DNA from: Conchocele bisecta
Taxonomy: Eukaryota; Mollusca; Bivalvia; Lucinida; Thyasiridae
Length of the DNA stretch: 64,000 bases
Assembly: GCA_029237695.1 (NCBI GenBank)
Contig: CM055273.1
Span: 60,315,968-60,379,967 of the forward strand
Direction: 5' to 3'
Part shown: one piece after another, positions 32,501 through 47,500 of the stretch
Layout of the letters: each line of letters begins with the position of its first letter
Position numbering within the stretch: the first letter of the stretch is position 1
Notes under the pieces: model-generated
Told to the model about the DNA's origin: nothing
The model's database searches: none
Seen by the model: the letters and a program-made list of their open reading frames with translations, nothing else
Program-made: the position numbers and the translations under genes

Positions 32501-35500
32501 AACCAAGTGCATCCTTTTAAATATAAAAGACTGGAGGATCGTGTATTTGTCACAGCATGATAGAGCATAATCAAAGCAATGAATGTGTTGAATAGGAAGC
32601 AGTTGCATGAACGGAAACAGAAATTATAAGCAATTTACCCGAGAGTTAACTTTGTAACATACGCACGTATGGGATGGGACAGGATGTACAAAACAGGATG
32701 TACATACATCAGTAACGCTATATGCCCCCATCACCATTCGGTGGAGGAGGCATAACAAGAGCTGTAGGAGAACAGCATAGCTCGACTACGAGGGTTGTCG
32801 ATGTACACATAGCTTGACAAAGAAGGTGGCTGCGGCCTGCATAAAAACCTTAACCAAGGTTGACTAAAAACATTAACCAAGGGAAATTAAGTAAGTAATT
32901 CAAGGTTAAATGTACAGTAGGTCAATGTCAGATATAGGTCAGGGGTTATTGATGTACATCACTAGGAGATAAAGTTTTCCAAGTATGGTTGCTGCAGGCC
33001 CAGGAGTATTCCATATACAAGCTTGACTAAAAACCGTAACCAAGGGGAGATAACTAAGTAATCCAAGGATAAAAGTAGGTCAAGGTCAAATATATGTCAG
33101 GGATTATTGATGTACATCACTAGGAGATGAAGTTGTCCAAGTATGGTTGATGTAGGCCCAGACGTATTCCATAGACAAGCTTGACTATAAACATTAACCA
33201 AGTAATTCAAGGTTAAATGTAGGTGAAGGTAAAATAAAGGTTAGGGGTTATTGATGTACATCCCTATGAGAAAAAGTTATCCAAGTATGGTGTCTGTATG
33301 CACAATAGTATTCCATCTACAAGCTTGACTAAAAACTTTAACCAAGGTCGAGTAAAAACCTTAACGAAGGGGAATTAAGTAAGTAATTCAAGGTTAAATG
33401 CAGGTCAAGGTCAAATATAGGTCAGGGGTTGTTGATGTACATCACTAGGAGATGAAGTTGTCCAAGTATGGTTGGTGTAGGGCCATGAGTATTCCATCTA
33501 CAAGCTTGACTAAAAACCTTAACCAAAGAGAATTAAGTAAGTAATTTAAGAGGAAATGTAGGTCAAGGTCAAATATAGATCAGGGGTTATTGATGTACAT
33601 CACTATGAGAAAAGGTTGTCCAAGTATGGTGTCTGTATGCACAATAGTATTCCATGTACAAGCTTGAGTAAAAAGCTTAACCAAGGTCGAGTAAAAACCT
33701 TAACCAAGGGGAATTAACTAAGTAATTCAAGGTTAAATGTAGGTCAAGGTCAAATATAAGTCAGGGGTTGTTGATGTACATCACTAGGAGATGAAGTTGT
33801 CCAAGTATGGTTGGTGTAGGGCCAGGAGTATTCCATCTACAAGCTTGACTAAAAACCTTAACCAAGGGGAATTAAGTAAGTAATTCAAGAGGAAATGTAG
33901 GTGAAGGTCAAATATAGATCAGGGGTTGTTGATGTACATCACTAGGAGATGAAGTTGTCCAAGTATGGTGGGTGTAGGGCCAGTAGTATTCCATATAGAA
34001 GGTTGACTAAAAACCTTAACCAAAAGGAATTAAGTAAGTAATTGAAGAGGAAATGTAGGTCAAGGTCAAATATAGATGAGGGGTTATTGATGTACATACC
34101 TATGAGAAAAGGTTGTCGAAGTATGGTGTCTGGATGCAAAATAGTATTCAATGTACAAGCTTGACAAAAAACCTTAACCATGGTTGACTAAAAACCTTAA
34201 CCAAGGGGAATTAAGTAAGTAATTCAAGAGGAAATGTAGGTCAAGGTCAAATATAGATGAGGGGTTATTGATGTGCATCACTAGGAGATGAAGTTGTCCA
34301 AGTATGGTGGGTGTAGGGCCAGTAGTATTGCATATACAAGCTTGACTAAAAACCGTAACCATGGTTGACTAAAAACCGTAACCAAGGGGAATTAACCAAG
34401 TAATTCAAGAGGAAATGTAGGTCAAGGTCAAATATAGATCAGGGGTTATTGATGTACATCACTAGGAGATGAAGTTGTCCAAGTATGGTGGGTGTAGGGC
34501 CAGTAGTATTCCATAAACAAGGTTGACTAAAAACCTTAACCAAGGCGTGACGGTGACGCCGACGCCGGGGTGACAACATAAGCTCTACTTATTCTTCGAA
34601 TAGTCAAGCTAAAAATGTGACAAATGCCCCCGGTGACAGATTGGAACACTACCTGGAATCTACCGAGACCGGGGGGAATAAACATTCATGATTTAAAAGG
34701 AGGAACTGGTGCAAGTTTAAAACCCCTTTCAACACTACAGAGCTCAATCAGAATGTTTGCAAATGTAGATCCAACTGGCTGGCAGCAAGTCATCTCATCA
34801 GGATCTGCACTGTTTGTGGATATTTTCAGGGTTTTTTTTTGTAATTTTTGCTACAAATTTCTGATTAATGGAATGAGCATAAAATTCACATGGAGTCCAT
34901 ACAAATTACCAAGGGGTGAAAGTGTTAACCCTTTCAACACTAGAGACCTCTTTCCTAATACATGTATTTGCTTCTTAGTAGAATATTTGTTTTAGTAAAA
35001 CATGGGTGGGAAAGCAGGTTTACACGTTTAGTTTGTGTGTAGTTTGGTGGCGGTGGGGGTGGACTCTGGTAAATTGAACATAGACCCATTGTCATGCTTA
35101 CTTCATGAGAAGTATTAACCGTCACACTAAATAACCGACATTGGATTCTAATTTTACATTAAATTATTCAATTAATGAGAATTCGGTTTTGTATAAAGTC
35201 AGAATATAACCACAAACAATGTGTCATCTGGGTCTATACTGTTTGCAAATATTGTTATCAGTCTGTAGTGCAGAAAGGAGACGATTCTCATGTACTGTCA
35301 TGAACACTTTCAATATTAGAGACATCTTTCCTAATATTTGCTAACAGTGTAGATCATGAGCCGGCTCATAACGAGCCGTCTGATCAAGATCTGCACCATT
35401 TGAAGATATTTTTTAATTTTTACAAAATGACCCCTTTTACTTCATAATGGAACAGTCACAACCATAACATGAACTAGTTCATGTCAGTTTATAGGGGTGA

Positions 35501-38500
35501 AAGGGTTAATTTTCTGTTAACAATTAGCCACATGGGACCTGTTTCCACTTGTCACCACAGTACGGGCATTTGTGCCAAAGCCCCATAAGCCTCCAGCTAT
35601 AAATACCAAGCTGTATTGGGATGATGAATGTAAATGCTTTGATTTAATGACGGCACTGGTTCGATGACCTTGCATGTCGGGACCGACTATCTAAGTCCCC
35701 ATCTGATAGGACTAGGCTAGCACGAAGTTGTCTTGCCCAAGGACACACCGAATCAACCATTCGGAGCAGGTCGAGGTGGGAATTGAACCCGGCGTCTCCC
35801 AATCCGCAGTCCGACGCTCTACCTAGCTAATCCGGCCACCTATTGGGATGAAACTATAAATGCATAATTATATTAACCCTTAGAATGCTGGGAATCAAAA
35901 GTGTCGTCTGCTGTTGCTTAATAGTTTGCCTCTTTTCTCAATAAAAACATGGGTTGACAGCACTTTAGAAAAATGGAAAATAGAAAATAACCAGCTGGCG
36001 ACATAATTTTATTCAGCGGTGAAAGGGTTAACAGACCACATGTGCAGCCCAGTGAGGCATTCGTTAGTAACTTGATCTTGACCTTGGGTATGGGGGTCAT
36101 ATGGGCTATGTAAATAATATGTGGATGATGATAAACAAGCACACAAAGTTTCAAGTCAAGCTTACTTATGGTTGCAGTCTTGCAGAGATGCAAGAAATTT
36201 AAAAACTTTAATGTTTGGACAGACGGACACACAGACGGATGAATGGACAGATAGCGAGGCGGACGGACAGATCAAAATAGGCCACGATACATGTAGGCCT
36301 GCCAGTCCATGACATATACCACAATTAACCATTTCACCAACTGGGGGCCGTTTCACTAAACTTTGTACGACTAAAATGTTCGTAAGTGCAAAATTATGAT
36401 AGTCTGTAAATTTCACATTAACAATGTTTTCTTGTAAACAATTATTGGATTTACATTTTTTGGAAATAAGAAAATGTCCATAAATAGTGCAGATCCTGAT
36501 GAGACGGCTCGTTATGTACCAGCTCATCTGCATCTGTACTGTTTGCCAACTTTATGATACAGGAGCCCGTTTCACTAAACTTTGTACGACTTAAATGTTC
36601 GTAAGTGCAAATTTAGAATCGTCTGGAAATTTCAATTGATGTACATGTATTTACATGTATTGAGCATAATGATCAATAAATGTAAATCCAATAATAAGAA
36701 CATTACATAACATTACAAGTAAATAAATGACCTTGACCTTCAGAATTTGGATGTGGGGGTGTGCGTAATGAAGCATCATCCCATGAAAACATTGATATGA
36801 AATATTATCAAAGTCTGGCAAGGGGTTAAAGAGATATTGTGAAAAAACAATAACTTTAACGTATTTGCCTTACAAAAAAACAGGACAACACGGGCGACAC
36901 GGGCGACGCGGGCGACACGGACGACGCGGGAAAAAGCGCCGACTATAGTCGTGCCTCTGCTAAAGCAGGCGCGACAAAAAACGAAATTAATGGGGTTTAA
37001 CGTTCCAGGAACAACGAAGGTCATGTTGGGATGGGACCACAGTTTAAAGTCTCATCGGACAAACAAGTGGGATGGAAATACTATGAAGTATTTTTCATGC
37101 CCTAGGGTAGGTTTTGAACTCACAACCTTCAATATTGAAGTCCTGTATCCTACCTCTGAGAAACTTACACAAACCGACAATGGTGCGACACGTGGGGTTA
37201 CACTGAACAAATACTTTTATAAGTCAGTCACTTACCGGGGGCAGCCCATGGTAGGACTGTAGCTTTTCTTTGAGGGGCCCCATTTCGTCTTGTAGGCACC
37301 TCAGGTCCTGGGAGACAAACAGGGATGATATGACTGGAGAAATGGGGCTTATGGAATCTGGAATCTGTTGCAGCGCTCCAGATAAGGTGCGTAGTGGTGT
37401 ATTTTACGCACATATTTTAGCCAAATTCTGTTTCCCATTCACGACACTAACCTACTATTCTCTATCTATTTTCCTGATTTCTGAACCAAAGTATATGTTG
37501 TGACCACTCATTTGAACCGTCTCGGCGAGACGGTTCAAATGAGTGGTCACAACATATACTTCTGATGAGAAATAAAGAAATTCTTGAGCCTTGCCGGATA
37601 GTTTTTCCCATTCACGGCACTAACCTACTATTCTCTATATTCACAGTAAAATCTCTATAAGCCGGACACTCTGGGGACCTCCCATGGTGTCCGGTTTAGA
37701 GAGGTTTCACTGTATGCACATTTCAGTTTACAAAACCCCGATTTTCTTTCGCGCGTCTCTACAAGTTTATAGTTTTAGCCAAATATGCATTGCTTTTCAA
37801 ATTGAGTTGTGAAAATACTGTAGTAAAGCTAAAATTTACTTTAAATAGTTTTGCAGCTCATATAAGTGAATTTTTAAATTTGCTTTACTTTTTTATCATT
37901 TGTTCCCTATTTAATAAAGAAGAAAATCTATAATACATTTGTAAAAGTAAAATATGCATTGAATTTTAAATATGAGGGTATAATACTCTTTAGCCACAAA
38001 GCTTATCTGTAACTCTGCTGTTGTCAGTCTAACACATGGCTTGCCATCACATTCATTCAATTATGTAAGGACATTATGTAGCTTGTTATGCATGATAGAG
38101 GTGTCTGAATGGTGAAAAGTGTAAAGCCAGATCAGACTGTGCAGGTGAAATTACACTGAAATTCAATTTAAGCATATGAGCATGCCAAAACATTATTTTG
38201 ACCTTTGCAATCATGAACAGATAATGCTATTAGAGTCAAATTGAATCCCATTGAAGGCGTCAGTATCCTACTTTCACAGACCCCTTCAATCAAGCACTGC
38301 AAATTTCTTGGTGACCAGTTTAGATAGGCTCCACTGTACTTACCTCAGACCGTTTAACGAGGGCCTGATGATACTCAGATGGTTCAATTCCAACTTTATC
38401 AAGGCGACCCTGTAAATAACGTTTACTATAGGAATGAATGGCCTTTTTGTGGAATTTATCAGGGTATAAACTTGGAAAAGTCGCGGGAATACTGGACGAA

Positions 38501-41500
38501 GGCCGGAAGGCCTCGTCCAGTATTCCCGCGACTTTTCCAAGTTTATATCCCCGATAAATTCCACAAAAAGGCCATTCATTCCTTATAATTCCAGCATTTG
38601 AAATAAATTCATCAAGAAAATGTGTTTATTTTCCGTTTTCTTAAGAATTATTTTAACTCCGCCTCACGGTTACGGAAAGTAGTTCGGCGTGGGAGTTTAC
38701 TGGGATATAAATTTTGGACAGAGACTTGCTACGGGCCAATCAAATGTTCGGGAATTGTGTAAATATTTTTGTGCTGGAATTATATTTCTATATTTCTATA
38801 CAGCACACGCAGTAAACTGTAAAACAACAAGAAAATGTTCACACAAATGTGCCTGTGACTGGAGCAATGGGGTTTATGGGCTTTGCGACCAGTGTAGATC
38901 CAGATCAGCTGTGCATCTGCACAGTCTGGCCAGGATCTGTACTGTTCACCATTCCATCAGTGAAATACCCGGCATGCTTCTATCAATGAAACACCCATCA
39001 TGCTTCTAACAAGGAATATTATATCGCTAAGAGGCTACATGAGTGTGCTATTTGATCAGGAGCTACAGATTCCATAAGCCCCATTTCTCCAGTCACTGCC
39101 ACAAATGACCCAGGTGGTTGGTTGGAGAAACTCTGTCAAGTCCAAACACTATATGTCTCCAGGGCTCCAGATAAGGAATTAGTAATCGAGTATTGTCACT
39201 CCATCATTTCTGAAGCAATTGGGTATTTCAAAAGTTTAATTGTGTAAAATAGAATCACATTACTGTTTACACATCTGCAGACCGCACTTATTGAATAGTT
39301 TGCTTCTAAATGAAAACACATCTTGGTATTTCATTAGAATTGTCTCCTTGGAGACAATTCTAATTAAATACCAAGATGTGTTTTCATGGAAAAATAAAAA
39401 ATATGCTATATTTGTTGTCTGCTTATTGTTTTATGTAGCATGATAAAGATACCACAAATTTTTCATTGCTTTTTGATACACACTACTTCTGATTTCAATT
39501 GGGGTTTTGGCAATTTTAATTGGGTATTTACGCAAATACGCACCTTATCTGGAGCTCTGACAATGAAGCATGTCAGGTGGTGCTATTTTTTAAATCCCAG
39601 CTACAGGTAAGGAAGAGTAGAACAAGACATTTTACTTTTGCCAATCTGACATGGTTTATTGCCTGTGAAACTATTATAGACACAGACCAGCTTGTGTGCA
39701 TATTATATATTTGTGCAGTCTGATCAGAGTCTACATTGCTGATCAGAAAATACACAGTCATCACAGAAAAAACAAGAGTTGTCAGAAGACAACGAAGCTC
39801 GCCTGTTGGCAGCCTTCACTCAAACTTGGCACAGTTGTATAAAAACATGAATATTATATAACTTGACCTTGGGTAAAGGGGTGTGTGGTGGACCTTGACA
39901 TTGAGGTCAGTGGTGGGAGGTGGGTCGTGGATTTGCTATAGCATGATATAGCATATTAAGATGAATGTCATGGATTTGCTGTAGCACAATAGAGGATCAT
40001 CAGATGAATGCATGTATGAAATATTAAGGCGTTCCTTGTAAAGAAGCAGTAGTTATAAACATACATTTACTCTAACGTTAAGTTTATGATGTTCATCTTG
40101 GGGAAAGGGTTGGGGGTGGGTCATGGATTTGCTGTAGCACAATAGACGATCATCAGATGAATGCATATATGAAATATCAAAGCGTTCCCTGTAAATAAAC
40201 AGAAGTTACACAACATTTACACCAACGTTAAGTTTATGAATGTGCTAAGTTTATGACCTTGATCTTGGTGTAAGGGATGGGCGGTGGGTCATGGATTTGC
40301 TATAGTACGATAGAGTATCATCAGATGAACGCATGTATGAAATATCAAGGCTTTCCATGAAAGGAAACATGTTATAATACATTTACACCAACGTTAAGTT
40401 TATGAATGTGCTAAGTTTGTGACCTTGACCTTGGGGTAAGGGTTGGGTGGTGAGTCATGGATTAGCTACAGCATGATAGAGGGTCATCTGAGGAATGCAT
40501 GTATGAAATAACAAGGTGTTCCATGAAAGGAAACAGAAGTTACAAGACATTAACGTTAAGTTTGTGGACGCCGACCGCCAACGAGACGCCGATTCACAAT
40601 TTCCTCTTGAAATCAGGCAGTCCGAGTAGAGACCGAGCACAGCTCAGCCTCAACCAATCAAACTGCCTGATGTCAAGCATAAGAAGAACTGAGAACATGA
40701 TTAGAAAATTTACACTCATAGCCCCATATACCAATGGACAGGATGTCTACAAATAGAACAAAGAGAAGTAATTCTCGGCAGTTTTCCATTCACAGTTTGT
40801 CACCTGCAGTTGCTGAACTTGAGATTTGTATTCCCTTGACTTTGTCTGGATAAACTTGGTCTCGCGGGCGTGTTTCTCTATGGTGGGATGATCGTGTACG
40901 ACCTTTGACTCCAGGTCACCGAGGGCCCTGAAACAAGACACACCACCCTTTACATTGTGGAGATAAACTTGGTCTCGCGGGCGAGTTTCTCTATGGTGGG
41001 ATGATCGTGTATGACCTTTGACTCCAGATCACCGAGGGCCCTGAAACAAGACCATTTACATACTGTTCATTGTATGCTGTTTTTCAGGCACAAGGTAGAA
41101 AGCGCAATTATTGTACTAAATCATGCCAACGTTGAAATCTTGTGTGATGTTATTCAATCCGGGCTAAAAAGAAATCTCAAATTTCAAGATGGCCACCATT
41201 TTCAAAACGGTGATGATGTCACATATACCCCGACTCATTGGCTTTATGAATAGGTAGAGTTCCATAGAAATGTGTTCCGTTAGTACATGAATGCCCCCGC
41301 TGGCAGCCAAAGAAAACGAGGCACATTTGAAAACACAGAGGGACAGAGAAGTGTGGATTTGTCACAGCATGAAAGCAGACCATGCATGTGTGAAACATCA
41401 AGCAGATCCATACAAGGAAACATAAATTATAAGACATGTACCCGAGTATTTCGAACACACCAAGTATGTGACCGTGACCTTGGCTAAGCGGGGACGGGAC

Positions 41501-44500
41501 CGTCGTGGATTTGTCCCAGGGCGGTAGAGGACCATTATGACTGGAGAAATGAACACGTATGAGTTTTGCGAACAGTGTAGATCCAGATCAGCATGTGCAT
41601 CCGCACAGCCTGATCAGGATCTGCACTGTTCACCATTACATCAATAAAACATCCTTTATGCTATTTAATGCACACTTGCGTGAAGTTCTAATTGGTTTAT
41701 CCCGTCAACACAGTGCGTATGTGCCGTGAAACACGGTGCCGTGAAACATTTTTGATATCCAGTCAATACTATTTTTGCATTTAACAGCCATTTGTAGGTG
41801 TTGACGGGATAAATAGAATAGTAGGTTAGTGCCGTGAATGGGAAAAAATATCTGGCGCGGCACGGAAACGGGATGTGCTCGGCATAGCCTCGCCCATCCC
41901 GTTTCCTGAGCCTTGCCAGATATTTTTTCCCATTCACGGCACTAACCTGCTATTCTCTATCACCCTATACTTGGGATGTTTTAGACAAATACAAGATGTC
42001 ATCAATATACACGGTGATTTATATGTATTATATATTAATTAGAAAGGCAATGCTTATGTGATCACTCTAAAGTAATTGATCAAAGATGACCACCCCCACA
42101 TGTAAAATATATATAATTACAACATTTGCAAGTAGAATGGCTAATACTGAGTGTGTCCACCACGAGCATTAACGACAGTCACTGGGGTAATGTTTTATTT
42201 ACCGATGAGTGTTATATGATGGACGTGCGCACGTGAACCAGACGTGGGGAGTGGTTTGTGGAGCCCTGCACTGTAGAGACAGACCACTACGGTGGAGGTT
42301 ACATCAGGGTATGGGCTGGTATTTCGTTACATACCAAGACACCGCTAGTGGAGTTACAAGGGAAGTTATTCTGCTTGTCCTTGCTCCACACGTTGCTGCC
42401 AGCAGTGGCATGCGAGTAGTGCACGACAATGCGCCATGCTATGTAGCATGCGGTTCAATGCAAGTTTTACAAGATAATTACATACTAACATTACCATGAC
42501 CTGCCAATCGACAGACGGATTTGACAGCACACACAACCACCGAATCGGCCCGCCCTATGGCAAATGCTACTGCAGGAATGGCAGAATGCACAACACAAAG
42601 GGAGCTATGGAATTATTTTATGAGAAGTCGTCGTGTGGCTGTAATTAATGCTCAGGGTGGACACATGCTGTATTAGCCATTCTAATTGGAAATGTTGTAA
42701 TTTGTATGAATTTTACATGCGAGTGTGGTCGACTTTGGTCAATTATTTTAGAGTGATCACGTAATACATGAATAAAATATTTACTACATTGCCTTTCTAA
42801 TGACTTAATACTACATCTAAATCACCTTTTATACTGATTGCATCTTATATTTGTCTAAAAACGTCACAAGTATAGGGTGACCAATTAGAACTTCGTGCAT
42901 GTGTATATGTATATTGTTATTAGGCTAAACTTGAAGGAGTGTGCTATTTCATCAGCAGCTACCTGGTCACAAATCACATAAGCCCCATTTCTTCAGTCAC
43001 TGCCTTTCTGGTGCTTGGCTGTACTCACTTTTTAAGGGCACTATGTTTGAGGACAGCTGACTTGGTCTTGTGCAGTAGGGAGTTGAGGGTTCGCTGTTCC
43101 GCCTGTCGCGCCTCCTCCACACGTCGGACCTCGTCGTCTAACTGCTGCAGGGCCAATAGGAAACTGCCGATGAAAAAACACATTGGTGGCTGCGACTCAA
43201 GAATTGGGATTTGAGTTTTACGACCAGTGTAGATCCAGATCAGCCTGTGCATCGGCACAGTCTGATCAGGATCTGCATTGTTCGCCATTCAATAAAGCAA
43301 CTGTCATGCTTCTAACAAGAAATATAGGTCATTATCAGCCCCCGGACCCCCCTAGCGCGCTCGGTCGACTATTTGGCTTAGCTTAGCTGTTCGATAATAT
43401 AGTCAAGTATTGCAAAATAGTTACGCACCCCCTAACCAGAAATCCTGGATCCGCGCCCGAGTATCCACACTGGCTACAAGTGTGACAATTGTACAGTATG
43501 AAAGCAGTCATTATTGGTGGCTATGGCTGAAGAAATGGGCTAAATGCCATTCAAATGTGATGTGTGCGGCAAATGCTTTTCACGAAAATCCTCTTTGGCC
43601 AGCCATTTTCGTGTACACTCTGGTCAAAAACCATACAAATGTGATATATGCGGAAAATGTGTTTCACAAAAACAACAATTAGTTAAACACATATGCAGCC
43701 ACTTTGGACACATTCAGTATAAATGCCATCAGGGTGGCAAAAGTTTCATACAGAATAAGAACATGGATAACCACAAGAGCAAACACACAAAAACACACCA
43801 ATGTGAGAGTTGCGGGAAAAGAGTTTCCTATTTAAAATGCCTCTCCAAGCATATTCTGACTCATCGTCATGAACCAGACTCCAACAACAATTGCAAATTG
43901 TGTGGCAAGAACTTTAAAATGGAATACCAACTTATTGCACATATGCGTGCTCGCACTGGTGAACTGCTTTATAATTGTGATTTATGTGGAACGAATGTTT
44001 ATACAAAAAGTTGTCTTATTCATCACATACGGTCTCATGTTAGTCCATCACCAAAATTGATTTGATTTACTGGTGTTTAATGGCCTATTAACAGCTAAGG
44101 TCATTCAAGGCCGGGCCAATGGGTTCAATCCCAAATATAACCTGCTGCTTTGGGGGTGGGGGTGGGGGGGGGGGAATCCCAAAATCAGAAAGGAATATTT
44201 ACATCGAAAAAACATATATTCAGCTCTAAAATTAGAATAACCTGACCAGGTGCCAGGTCAATATCACACCAAAGTCACTTGGCCCCTTCCCCTAAAATAG
44301 GAATACGAATAATCGTACGTAATCGGGGTATAACCAGATTCAACTGTCACATACAAGAATTCCAACGATGTACGCGAGGGCCAAACCTGTAGCTTATTTC
44401 ACCAACATTGCAAAGTATACTTATCTAGCAAATTTTCAATTTAAGGATAACTTTATTAATTTTTATTATACTGAATTTATTAAATTATGGCTGTGATAAA

Positions 44501-47500
44501 AATGGCTGTGATAATGTAATAAATTCAGTATAATAATTCTGAATATTTTTAATCATCAAATATATGCAGTCATTAGTTCTATATGAAATAATGCATTTCG
44601 GGAAAAATAAATGATTACTCCCTCAGAGTATACTTTGCTAGATAAGTATACTTTGCAATTTTTATGAAATCGGTTACAGCTCTCCGGTCAGGATTACGGT
44701 AAGGATGAATCTCGATCGCTAAAACAAAATACATGTACATTTAGACAGATAGCTTTTTTTTTCAATGTCGGTGATGTGGGTGGCAGGTCACGCAGGTCAC
44801 CTGCCACCCACATCATCGAAATTGAAAAAAAAAGCTGTCTAAATGTACATGTATTTTGTATGAATTCATCTGTAAATGATAAAAATGTATTACATGTACC
44901 TCCCTTTGTTACAAAAACAGATTCTCTCAGGGCTCCAGATAAGGAATTAGTAATTGAGTATTTTCACTCCATCATTTCTGAAGCATTTGGGTATTTAGGT
45001 ATCACTGTACTAAATATAGTACACATCGGCCAGGGGGTATGCTTTAGTAGTCCGGTATAAAAAAATAGTGCAGACGTTTTGAGGCCACAGACCCAGTTTG
45101 CTTGTAAATCCTGATCCATTACAGCCCAATTTTACTTGAGAAACATGTTGGGGTGTTTTTAACACCAGTTTCCAGCATATTTCTAGCATTTAAAAGAAAT
45201 TACTGAGCCTGCTTGTCACGTGATGTGAACACTACGTCACATGACACTTTGATGATAAACAATATGGCGGACAGGACAATGTTGAAATTGTCTTTCTTAG
45301 GATTAAGTGAACATATTGTTTAATTAGTGAAAATCCGGTGCAGACAGGTTGCAGGTTATGAACAGGTAGGTTCCACAGCATCCATACGAATAGTGAAAGT
45401 GTGAGAGAATGGCCATATTTGGAGGAATCGGTTAAGTTGTATAGTAAAACTAATTGGTGGTTGCTAGCCTATAAACAATTTAATTGGGTAAAATAAAGTC
45501 ACACTACTGTTTACACATCAACAGACAGCAATTATTGAATAGTTTGCTTCGAAATGAAAACATGTCTTGGCATTTCCAATACAAAGATGTGATTTTCATG
45601 GAAAATAAGAAATATATGCTATATTTGTGGTCTGTTTATTGTTTTCTGCAGCATGATAAAGGTACCACAAAACTGTTATTGCTTTTTGATACTCGCTACT
45701 TCTGATTTCAATTGGGTTTTTGGCAATTTTAATTGGGTATTTAAGCAAATATTCAGCTTATCTGGAGCTCTGTTCTCTGATAATTATTATTATAGAAAAA
45801 TACTTTTTGTTAACAAAGCTTCTGGTGAAGATATAATCAGTCATATCATGTTAGAAAATGTGGCTCATAGTATAGCCAAACCGCTTCTAATATTGTTCAA
45901 CAGGGGGCCGTTTCACTAAACTTCATACGACTAAAATAATCCAAAATTATGATAGTCTGTAAATGTCTCAATAACATTGTGTTCTTGTAAACAATTATTG
46001 GATTTACATTTATTGAGCATAGGCTGCATATGCAATAAATGCAAATCCATGAATTGAAATTTCCAGACGATCCTAAATTTGCACTTACGAACATTTTAGT
46101 CGTACGAAGTTTAGTGAAACGGGCCCCTGATCATGCAGAGTCCCGCTTTCCCACTCCTTATAAGAAAGCAAAGGTCATGTCTATTTTTAACATGAGTTGT
46201 CAGAAGCCAAGAGTCATGATAGGTTGGGATAATGTTACAATGGCAAATTGTCTTAAGTCTGTTGGGGGGTGGGGGAGGTGGAAGGTGGGGGGGGGGGGGG
46301 GAGGAGTCAACGATTTGTCACAGTATGATTGGGGATCACCATGTGTCTGCATGTAGTAAATATTGTGATATTACATGAAAGGTACCAGAAATTAAAGGAA
46401 TTTACCTCTATATTTGTAGTACACTTCCTGTGGCCACATGTAATGTCAATGGAAATCTAATAAAAAACCCTACTCATAAATCAATAGGTACTTACAGAAA
46501 TAAACCATATATATGTGTTCACTAAGTCTCTATGCAGATGCTGCCAGCAAGGAAATCACACCATATCCTATAGTTAGAAAATAATACGCACATTTTGGTG
46601 TTTTACATGTACAATTTGGCTTTTAGACACCTGTGTAGAGACGTAAATATACATGTGCTACATCAAAATTGGTCTGTTATCTGGATATTACAGGTGAGTG
46701 TGCAGTTTTATTGGTAGCAGTATCTGCATAAACACTTACTGATCACATTCCTATGGTTTATTTTTGTAAGTAGCTATTTCTTTTATTACTAGGGCTTTTT
46801 AGATAAAAAAAAGGTTACAACTACCTTACGTGTGCACACACTAAGCCTGTGACCATGACCTTGGGGTTAGTAGGGCAGGGATTCCGCTGGCGATCGCCAC
46901 TTTCGTAATTGGCGATAAAAATAAACAATTGGCGATAAAAAATTACAATTTTCGGGAAAAAAAAATATATTTTTTTAATTTTTTCTCTCGAAAATTGTAA
47001 TTTTTTATTGCCAATCGTTTTATTTTTTTTGAAGTGGCGATTTTTTTATTTTCCCCAGCGGAATCCCTGGTAGGGGCCAAAGGTCATAGGGGCAGACGGG
47101 TCATGGATTTGTCACAGCATCAAAGAGGACCATCTGCTAAATGCAAGATATTCCATGAAAGGAAACAGAAGTTATAAGACTTTTTCCTCAATGTTTAAGT
47201 TTTGTGAACGCACCAGGGGCCCATTTCACTAAACTTTGTACGACTAAAATGTTTGTAATTGCAAATTTAGGATCGTCTGAAAATTTCAATTGATGGATTT
47301 ACATTTATTGAGCATAGGCTGCTCAATAAATGTAAATCCAATAATTGTTTACAAATATCAATATGTTCTATCAAAGGAAACTGAAGTTATAAGAAGTTTA
47401 TCCGAACATTAAAGTTTTGTGAATGCGCTAAGTTTGTGATCTTGGCTTCGTGATTAATGGGGCTCAGAGTGCCATGTATTTGTCACAGCATGCTAGAGAA

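Larger units (their letters stand above)
41670..42905 (+). mobile_element. Decayed Tc1/mariner-like transposon
   Basis: Long imperfect terminal inverted repeats (~130-200 bp): 'gaagttctaattgg' (41690) vs 'ccaattagaacttc' (42880); 'caccctatacttgg' (41961) vs 'caagtatagggtg' (42868); 'gatcactctaaagtaattga' vs 'tcaattattttagagtgatc'. The left TIR is broken by a palindromic insertion (41698-41960). Between the TIRs lies a transposase remnant. Confidence 0.7.
41535..43008. mobile_element. MITE family B split by a Tc1/mariner-like copy
   Basis: Left half 41535-41665 runs from 'gactggagaaatga' to 'catcctttatgctat'; right half 42925-43008 resumes 'ggagtgtgctatttcatcag' and ends 'tttcttcagtcactgcc'. 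The join reproduces the normal family B order. The right end is 20 nt from the donor of the 43029-43163 HAUS1 exon. Confidence 0.6.

Noticed and set aside
35720..35848. Functional tRNA gene
   Set aside because: A and B boxes are present but the acceptor stem and anticodon arm are degraded, and a SINE body follows.
42209..42499. Working transposase ORF of 96 codons
   Set aside because: It covers only part of a frame-broken Tc1/mariner catalytic domain; treated as pseudogene.
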